This document shows positions 31,414-36,301 of a stretch of 36,301 nucleotides of DNA, piece by piece (within the stretch, counting starts at the first letter, position 1; each line of letters starts with the position of its first letter). This stretch comes from Streptomyces musisoli. Lineage in GTDB: Bacteria > Actinomycetota > Actinomycetes > Streptomycetales > Streptomycetaceae. Location of the stretch: positions 1 through 36,301 of the forward strand of contig NZ_JAERRH010000036.1 in assembly GCF_016741855.1 (NCBI RefSeq). The letters run 5' to 3'. Under the pieces are notes generated by a model that was not told the origin of the DNA, did no database searches, and was given only the letters and a program-made list of their open reading frames with translations. The position numbers and the translations under genes were made by a program.

Positions 31414-31986
31414 ATGAACGAACGGACTGATTCTGCACCGCAGAGCGACCTTCCGGACGGCGTGCTCACCGTGCGCGCCGCCGAGGGAGACGACGACGCT
31501 TTCGCCGTCCTCATCCACCGTCACAGCCAACCTCTGTACACCTTGGCGTACTACATGATCGGCAACGCCCAGGACGCCGAAGAAGCCGTCCAGGACGCCT
31601 TCGTCAGCGCCTGGCGACGCCTGCCCGACTACCGCCACGACTCCGAGTTCCGTACGTGGATCTACCGGATCACCGTCAACCGCTGCCTGACCATGCGCCG
31701 CCGCGGACGGCCGGCCATCCCTCTGGAGGCTGTTCCCGAGCCGGCGACGGACGATGGGTGGGACTCGCCCGCCCGGGCCGCCGAGCAGAAGGCGGCCGCG
31801 GCCGCCCTGGCCTGCGCGCTCGGTAACCTGGAAGGCGGCCAGCGACTGTGCTGGGTCCTTCGCGAACTGCAAGGACTGTCCTACAAGGAGATCGCCCACG
31901 TAACCCATGCCAGTGAGCCCACGGTGCGCGGCAGACTGTTCAGGGCACGCCTGTCGCTGAAGGAGGCGATGGCCCCATGGCGGTAG
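31414..31986 (+). CDS. ECF-type RNA polymerase sigma factor
   Basis: The product (190 aa) has sigma region 2 (about 28-100: DDAFAVLIHRHSQPLYTLAY, DAEEAVQDAFVSAWRRLPDY, FRTWIYRITVNRCLTMRRR) and region 4 (about 132-186: ALGNLEGGQRLCWVLRELQG, SYKEIAHVTHASEPTVRGRL). There is no C-terminal extension. The stop lies 10 nt inside the next gene, whose product has a zinc anti-sigma motif, so regulator and sigma factor are co-translated. The ATG at 31414 is preceded by AGAGG; GTG 31399 is an in-frame alternative with GGAG. It is divergent from the Asp23-AmaP operon, the likely main target. Confidence 0.93.
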   Translation: MNERTDSAPQSDLPDGVLTVRAAEGDDDAFAVLIHRHSQPLYTLAYYMIGNAQDAEEAVQDAFVSAWRRLPDYRHDSEFRTWIYRITVNRCLTMRRRGRPAIPLEAVPEPATDDGWDSPARAAEQKAAAAALACALGNLEGGQRLCWVLRELQGLSYKEIAHVTHASEPTVRGRLFRARLSLKEAMAPWR

Positions 31987-32615
31987 ACCACCCCCTCTCG
32001 CCGGACGAGGAACTCACCTGCGGCAGGCTACTCAGCCAGGTCTGGGACCAGGCACTCAATCCGGCACCCGCCGAGGATCCGCACACCATGACGTGCCCCT
32101 CCTGCCACGAGGCCATCGCCTCACTGGCCGCCTTGAAGGCGGCAACGCGCGCCCTGCGCGGCCAGGCCCCTACCTACCTGCAGTCCCTCGCCCACGGCGT
32201 CATGAACATCGTCCGGTCCGAAGCCCGACTTGGCCGCCTGCTGCCCCTGGCCGATCCGGTCCTGGATCTCCGGATAGCCGAGAGTGCTGCGGCGAAAGTG
32301 CTGCGCCAGGCCGCAGACAACGTCCCCGGCGTGCGAGCCGCGGCCTGCCGACTGGCCCCCGCAGACAACAGCGACGCCGCCGATGGCGTAGCGGTGGCAC
32401 TGACCCTGGCTGCGAGCCTCGACCGCCCGCTCCCCGAGCGCACCGACGAAGTGCGCCGAGCGGTCATCCACGCTGCCGAGCGCACCATCGGCCTGCACGT
32501 GACGGCCGTAGACATCACCGTGATCGAGGCTCTGGACCCTCCGCACACTCCCGACCCCCCCAGCCCGGGCAGCGCACCCCCGGAGACCCGTGATGGCCGC
32601 CCTCGGCACGGCTGA
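31977..32615 (+). CDS. ZAS-motif / Asp23-like fusion, candidate anti-sigma factor
   Basis: The product (212 aa) has a short N-terminal helical part with C15 and then H36-x3-C40-x2-C43 (PHTMTCPSCHEAIASL), the HxxxCxxC signature of zinc-binding anti-sigma factors. No membrane helix follows. Instead, residues about 80-190 form an Asp23-like domain: GRLLPLADPVLDLRIAESAA, AKVLRQAADNVPGVRAAACR and RRAVIHAAERTIGLHVTAVD then ITVIEALD. The ATG overlaps the sigma gene by 10 nt. I infer a soluble anti-sigma whose second half is built like the envelope scaffold proteins encoded divergently. A structural role without sigma binding is the alternative. The C-terminus is Pro-rich. Confidence 0.75.
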   Translation: MAVDHPLSPDEELTCGRLLSQVWDQALNPAPAEDPHTMTCPSCHEAIASLAALKAATRALRGQAPTYLQSLAHGVMNIVRSEARLGRLLPLADPVLDLRIAESAAAKVLRQAADNVPGVRAAACRLAPADNSDAADGVAVALTLAASLDRPLPERTDEVRRAVIHAAERTIGLHVTAVDITVIEALDPPHTPDPPSPGSAPPETRDGRPRHG

Positions 32616-32982
32616 CCTCATCACCGCCGCAGAGAGGGCGGCGCTCGCGACTCCCGGCGTGACCGGTCTGCAACCCTTCCTGGCCCGCCGTCTGACCGAA
32701 GCCGTCTCGCCCGTATTGCCGCCGACCATCCCGGAGCGCGCACAGACCTCGGCAGGCGTGCGCGCTGAGCACGCACCGGGCGGGTCGGGATGGTCTATCG
32801 AGGTGCGCTGCATGGTGATGGTGACTGAAGGCCACCGCGTGCTGGATACCGCCCGCATCGCCCACGACCAGATTCAGTCCGCTGTCCAGGCCCACCTCGC
32901 CGAGCACGGCGCCCAGGACCCGGTGACCGTCACTGTTACGGTCACCCGCATCACGGTCCCGCCCGCTGGGCGAGTGCCATGA
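32593..32982 (+). CDS. Asp23-like small protein
   Basis: The product (129 aa) begins AALGTADLITAAERAALATP then GVTGLQPFLARRLTEAVSPV. It continues WSIEVRCMVMVTEGHRVLDT, ARIAHDQIQSAVQAHLAEHG and VTVTVTVTRITVPP. This reproduces the Asp23 pattern of a first helix, GV turn, long beta hairpin, amphipathic helix and final strand, though sequence identity looks low. The ATG at 32593 lies 23 nt inside the fusion gene, with GGAG 7 nt ahead; a GTG one codon earlier is possible. It completes a three-gene unit with the sigma factor and ZAS fusion. Confidence 0.7.
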   Translation: MAALGTADLITAAERAALATPGVTGLQPFLARRLTEAVSPVLPPTIPERAQTSAGVRAEHAPGGSGWSIEVRCMVMVTEGHRVLDTARIAHDQIQSAVQAHLAEHGAQDPVTVTVTVTRITVPPAGRVP

Positions 32983-33417
32983 GGGTCAGCAGACGAGCCT
33001 CCCGGGCCGACCCAACGGATGCTCTCGGGAGGGGGTCTGCGGCGGGACACGTCTGTCGGCTGCTCCAGTGCCGCGAGCCATCAGCCGATTCCCGTGGCCC
33101 GGCCCGCTGAACCGGGGGATGAAGTGCGCCTGTCACCGGGCCGGGCTCGGGAAAGGTGGTCGGGCTCTGAGGCGGAAGCTGAGCGCCGAGCGTGCCTCTC
33201 CTTTGAGTGCACGCTTGCGCGGACTACTTGGACGCATTCTTGCGTCCACTCCTCCAGCGCGGCCAGCAGGACGCCCCGACCTCGTTCAGAGCGAAGGAGT
33301 CTGCGCATGGATCGGCATCGGCCGCCAGGTCCGTGACGGGCAGGATGATGTCCTCAGCCAGCCGCAACAACAGGTACGGCGCCTGAACGGCCCTCGTCCG
33401 ATCGACGCCGGTGACAA
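32983..33417. other. 435-nt stretch with no gene recognised
   Basis: This is spacer after the sigma-factor unit. Open frames on both strands are shadow-like. Slightly AT-richer patches occur near 33220-33245. No terminator hairpin with a short loop was found. Confidence 0.35.
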
Positions 33418-33570
33418 ATGCTCGTCGTGCCGCTCCTAGCCCTCGTCGTCGGCCTGGTCTTCGTGACCTACCGCCCCCCGGTGCTCGCGATGCCGCTCAC
33501 GCTCGGACTGACCGGTGCCGGCCTCCTGGCTGCCCTCGGGTCGCCGACCCGGCCCGCCCCCTCCCGTTGA
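33418..33570 (+). CDS. 50-aa hydrophobic peptide
   Basis: The ATG at 33418 opens MLVVPLLALVVGLVFVTYRP then AMPLTLGLTGAGLLAALG, two hydrophobic segments joined by a short YRPP turn, with stop at 33570. It resembles small two-helix membrane peptides common in actinobacteria. A weak GCCGGTGA run precedes it. It lies 54 nt ahead of the beta-helix protein gene on the same strand. The family is unknown. Confidence 0.4.
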   Translation: MLVVPLLALVVGLVFVTYRPPVLAMPLTLGLTGAGLLAALGSPTRPAPSR

Positions 33571-33623
33571 CGGGCCCCTGACGTACGCTCCTGCCGAACA
33601 TCACGAGAACGCGGGAGGGGCGC

Positions 33624-35204
33624 ATGGAACGTCGTGCGTTGATGCTGGCCATGGGCGGATTCGTGGGGGCAGGGGGCGGCGCGGCCGTGCTGGGCGCGCC
33701 GCCCGCCGCGGCCGCCGGCGGCGGGGCCGTCGTGGACGTCACCGCCTACGGCGCGAAGGGCGACGGCACCACCGACGACACCGCCGCCTTCCGGAGCGCC
33801 CTCGCCGCGGTGAAGGCCGTACCGGGCGGGGCCACTCTGCTGGTGCCGCCCGGCACGTACCCCGTCGGCGTGAGCCTCGTCCTCGCCGCCGGCACCACCG
33901 TCTCCGCGTACGGCGCCCGCATCGTGCGCATCACGGACAGCGGCGCGCTGCTCAAGAACTTCGACTCGGTCACCCCCACGTACGGCTACTCGGGCGCGGG
34001 GAACATCGCCGTCCTCGGCGGCACCTGGGACATGCGCGGCGCCCAGTTCAGCAAGCAGAGCGACGCCATCGGCTTCGCCCACTGCGAAGGCGTCCTGGTG
34101 AAGGACTGCACCTTCGTCGACACCCCTTCGGCGCACGCCGTCGAGCTGAACGCGGTCCGGAACGTGGCTGTCGTGAACTGCGTCTTCGACGGCCACCACC
34201 CCGGCGACGGCGCGAGCCTCACCACCAAGGAGGCCGTCCAGATCACCTGCGCCACCGAGGGCAACCTGCCCGCCCCCGCCTACGACGCCACCCCCTGCGA
34301 GGACATCCTCATCACCGGCTGCACCCTGCGCGCCGGCACCACGACCGGGCCGTTCGGCGCCCTGTGCGGGGACCACTGGGGCGCCAAGGGTGTCTTCCAC
34401 CGGCGGATCAGGGTCATCGGCAACACGGTCGAGAAAAGCGGCGCGTTCGGCATCCGCGCCGCCGACTGGCAGGACGCCGTCATCGCCGACAACACCGTCA
34501 CAGACGTCGCCCTCCACGGCATCTACCTCAACTCGCCCCAAGGCAACGGCCTCAGCGGCATCACCGTCACCGGCAACACGATCCGCGGAGTCGACGGCAG
34601 CAGCGGCATCTCCGCCACCGTCGCCGCCGGCGGCGCCCGACACCGCGACATCACCGTCTCCGGCAACACCGTCGAGTCGGTGAAGGGCGAGGCCGGCATC
34701 TACGCCGCGCAGACCGACGGCCTCGCCGTCACGCGCAACACCGTCACCACCACCCTTCGCCTCACCCCCACCGGCAACTGCCAGGGCATCCACGTCCAGA
34801 GCTCCCCGAACGCCGTCGTCTCCCGGAACAGCCTCACGGACATCCAGGGCGACGGCATCGGCGTCGACAGCGGCTCCACCGGCACCCTCGTCGCCGACAA
34901 CACCGTCCTCACCACGACCGGTCCCGGCATCAACACGGGCGTGAACGGCGCCACCCTGCGGGGCAACCGGATCACCGGCGCCACCGGCTACGCAGTCCGG
35001 GTCGGCGGCAACGCGGTGGGCACCTTCGTCCAGTCCACCACCGTCGGCGCGGTCACCGGTGGCGCCTCGGGGGCCGCGATCGGCGTGATGGCGGGCTCCA
35101 GCGGCACCTGGCTGGTCGGCAACGACCTCACCGCCCGCGGCTCCGGCACCCCCGCGATCACGGACAACGGCACGAGCACCACCCCCGTACAGAACACGAT
35201 CTGA
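33624..35204 (+). CDS. secreted right-handed beta-helix protein (pectate-lyase superfamily)
   Basis: The product (526 aa) has an N-terminal export signal with adjacent arginines (MERRALMLAMGGFVGAGGGA, cleavage near AAAAG). Next is the hallmark VVDVTAYGAKGDGTTDDTAA of the pectate-lyase-3/GH28-like superfamily. The rest is a long ladder of parallel beta-helix coils with repeated G-N-T turns: VIGNTVEKSG, ITVTGNTIRG, ITVSGNTVES, AVTRNTVTT, VVSRNSLTD and LVADNTVLT. Such proteins bind or cleave polysaccharides, but catalytic residues cannot be assigned by eye. GGGAGGGG precedes the ATG. A strong hairpin follows. It is monocistronic and looks intact. Confidence 0.88.
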   Translation: MERRALMLAMGGFVGAGGGAAVLGAPPAAAAGGGAVVDVTAYGAKGDGTTDDTAAFRSALAAVKAVPGGATLLVPPGTYPVGVSLVLAAGTTVSAYGARIVRITDSGALLKNFDSVTPTYGYSGAGNIAVLGGTWDMRGAQFSKQSDAIGFAHCEGVLVKDCTFVDTPSAHAVELNAVRNVAVVNCVFDGHHPGDGASLTTKEAVQITCATEGNLPAPAYDATPCEDILITGCTLRAGTTTGPFGALCGDHWGAKGVFHRRIRVIGNTVEKSGAFGIRAADWQDAVIADNTVTDVALHGIYLNSPQGNGLSGITVTGNTIRGVDGSSGISATVAAGGARHRDITVSGNTVESVKGEAGIYAAQTDGLAVTRNTVTTTLRLTPTGNCQGIHVQSSPNAVVSRNSLTDIQGDGIGVDSGSTGTLVADNTVLTTTGPGINTGVNGATLRGNRITGATGYAVRVGGNAVGTFVQSTTVGAVTGGASGAAIGVMAGSSGTWLVGNDLTARGSGTPAITDNGTSTTPVQNTI

Positions 35205-35219
35205 CCTCCGGCCCCATGT

Positions 35220-35253
35220 GCGCCGGCCCGGCCGGACGGGACCGGGCCGGCGC
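35220..35253 (+). terminator. strong GC hairpin after the beta-helix gene
   Basis: GCGCCGGCCCGG (35220-35231) pairs perfectly with CCGGGCCGGCGC (35242-35253) around a 10-nt loop, starting 16 nt after the stop codon. There is no T tract, as usual for Streptomyces terminators. Confidence 0.75.
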
Positions 35254-35564
35254 CGCCGACGGGGAGGGCGGTTGCGGTATCGGCGGCTCAGGGGACTGGG
35301 GTGCCGAGAAGGCGCAGGGGTGCTGGTCCTGCCGGGCACTGTGGGGGAGTGGGGGAGGCGGGCGGCTGGTGCCGGGGCCGGCGCCGGCTGCCACGTCCCG
35401 GGGACATGGCTGCAGCGTGGCTGGGCCCCCGCGGCCGCGGTTCCGGCCCCGGCCTTTGCCTCGGCCTCTGGAGACTCGGCCACGCGCCCGGGTTCGGTCT
35501 GCTGCTGGGTTCGGCTACCCGACTTCCACCGTCTTCAGCGTGTGCTGCGCCCACTCCAGTCCAA
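35254..35564. other. GC-rich spacer, no gene recognised
   Basis: Very GC-rich, low-complexity sequence with short palindromes (GGGGCCGGCGCCGGC near 35375; GCGGCCGC near 35430). Frames open on both strands are shadows. The right edge is the break point of the aldo/keto reductase relic. Confidence 0.4.
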
Positions 35565-36167
35565 GGCCGGCGCCGTGATCGCCTGGACCTGGTCTCGCTG
35601 CACAACCCCGGGCAGGCACACACGGGGGACCGGGCCGCGCTGTACCGCACGATCCGGGACACCTTCGCCGGGCTGGAGGAAGAGGTGGCCACCGGGCACA
35701 TCGCCGGATACGGAGTGGCCACCTGGCGCGGCTTCGCCGACGACGGCTTCTCCGTGCCGCTGCTGACCTCTCTGGCCCGAGAGGCGGCCGGCGGGTCCGA
35801 GCACCACCTGACCGCGATCCAACTGCCGGTCAGCCTGGTGAGCATGACACCGATCGAGCTGGCCCTGGCCGGCCGCGGACCCCTGCGGGCTGCCGCCGCT
35901 GCGGGACTGCGGGTGATGGCCTCGGCGCCCCTGCACGGCGGCGAGCTGGTGGAGATGGTCGGCAAGGACCTGATCGACCTGATCCGCCCAGGCCTGACCC
36001 CTGCCCAGGCGTGCCTTCTGGCAACCGCGTCATGCCCAGGAGTGACGGACATCCTCGTGTCCGCCTCCAGTGCGTCGCACTGGCATGCGGCAGCCGACGC
36101 GCTCGCCGAACCGGTCCTGGACACTGCCCGACTACGGGAGATCGCTGGTGTACTGGCCTCCGTCTGA
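35565..36167 (+). pseudogene. 5'-truncated aldo/keto reductase
   Basis: From about 35574 the frame reads RDRLDLVSLHNPGQAHTGDR, GLEEEVATGHIAGYGVATWR, LTAIQLPVSLVSM and AGLRVMASAPLHGG, ending with SCPGVTDILVSASSASHWHA. These are successive strands and helices of the second half of an aldo/keto reductase barrel. The first third, which holds the catalytic Asp, Tyr and Lys, is absent: upstream in-frame residues are Arg/Gly-rich and unrelated. With about 200 of the usual 310-330 residues it cannot be active. The break lies in the GC-rich spacer after the beta-helix gene. Confidence 0.65.
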
Positions 36168-36254
36168 TCCAGCCGTCGAGCAGCGCATGCGCGCCCACCA
36201 CCATCGCGCGGCCAAGGCCCTGGCCGCCACGGTCGAGCCGGGCGACGAGTGTTC

Positions 36255-36301
36255 TGAGTAGTTGCGCGGACGCCGGTTTGAGTACCCCGGCCGGTGTGCC
36301 G
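36255..36301 (+). repeat. right copy of the 47-nt inverted element, cut by the window end
   Basis: It matches the reverse complement of 6543-6589 at 46 of 47 positions (C/T difference in TGAGTAGYTGCGCGG) and includes two TGAGTA hexamers. It starts inside the end codons of an open frame (TGAGTAG), just after CSE-stop. Its continuation is outside the window. Confidence 0.85.

Noticed and set aside
33468..35483. 671-codon minus-strand open frame
   Set aside because: It is the antisense shadow of the beta-helix gene: Asp/Gly/Ala/Val-rich with no domain, no ribosome site, and it extends past the terminator hairpin.

Overview
The window reads as an arm (subtelomeric or accessory) region of a Streptomyces or close relative. 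Support: very high G+C with strong third-position GC bias, frequent GTG starts and ATGA/GTGA/TGATG start-stop overlaps, and typical actinobacterial families (DUF418, LAL-type LuxR regulator, SpoIIE-type PP2C phosphatases, ANTAR, the AmaP/Asp23/DUF6286 cluster, SUKH). A decayed copy of the telomere-associated protein Tap at about 0.6-1.3 kb suggests a linear replicon. No rRNA, tRNA or CRISPR array was seen.

Layout. 0-3 kb: DoxX-like membrane protein, tap relic, and a broken HEAT-repeat gene fused tail-to-tail with a broken coiled-coil gene. 3.2-5.2 kb: two-gene partner-switching unit (GAF-SpoIIE phosphatase plus STAS protein). 5.4-7.8 kb: scrap zone with a 5'-truncated YbdK-type ligase, a truncated Tat-signal gene, a 47-nt element repeated inverted at the right end of the window, a small membrane protein, a helicase-associated-domain relic and an IS200/IS605 right-end-like hairpin. 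7.9-11.8 kb: PaaX regulator and GNAT acetyltransferase, divergent from an alpha/beta hydrolase (broken by one frameshift) and a DUF418 membrane protein. 12-14.7 kb: Tn3 transposase relic, truncated peptidoglycan-binding secreted protein, two small membrane/secreted proteins and a perfect 32-nt palindrome. 14.9-18.8 kb: large LAL regulator divergent from a double-GNAT protein. 19.4-22 kb: SDR oxidoreductase behind a perfect TetR-like operator, a hypothetical protein with two CxxC pairs, and an ISL3-type transposase relic. 22.3-24.2 kb: PAS-GAF-SpoIIE phosphatase. 24.8-25.4 kb: ribbon-helix-helix antitoxin and Fic/Doc-like toxin. 26-28.7 kb: CBS-pair protein, ANTAR protein, SUKH immunity-like protein. 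28.8-33 kb: envelope-stress island. 33.4-36.3 kb: small hydrophobic ORF, secreted right-handed beta-helix protein, 5'-truncated aldo/keto reductase.

The most coherent system is the 28.8-33 kb island. Its minus-strand operon is Asp23, 55-aa DUF2273-like membrane peptide, Asp23, DUF6286 membrane protein, AmaP. Divergent to it is an ECF sigma factor gene, overlapped by a gene whose product joins an HxxxCxxC zinc anti-sigma motif to an Asp23-like domain, followed by a third Asp23-like gene. The shared intergenic region carries nested CATCACAT/ATGTGATG palindromes that contain a match to TGTGA-N6-TCACA. The inferred model is that an Asp23-type envelope scaffold and its sigma factor are linked by a soluble ZAS-Asp23 fusion.

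Many other genes (two PP2C phosphatases, STAS, ANTAR, CBS, LAL) are also signalling genes. At least ten truncated or frameshifted genes mark repeated insertion, deletion and recombination.
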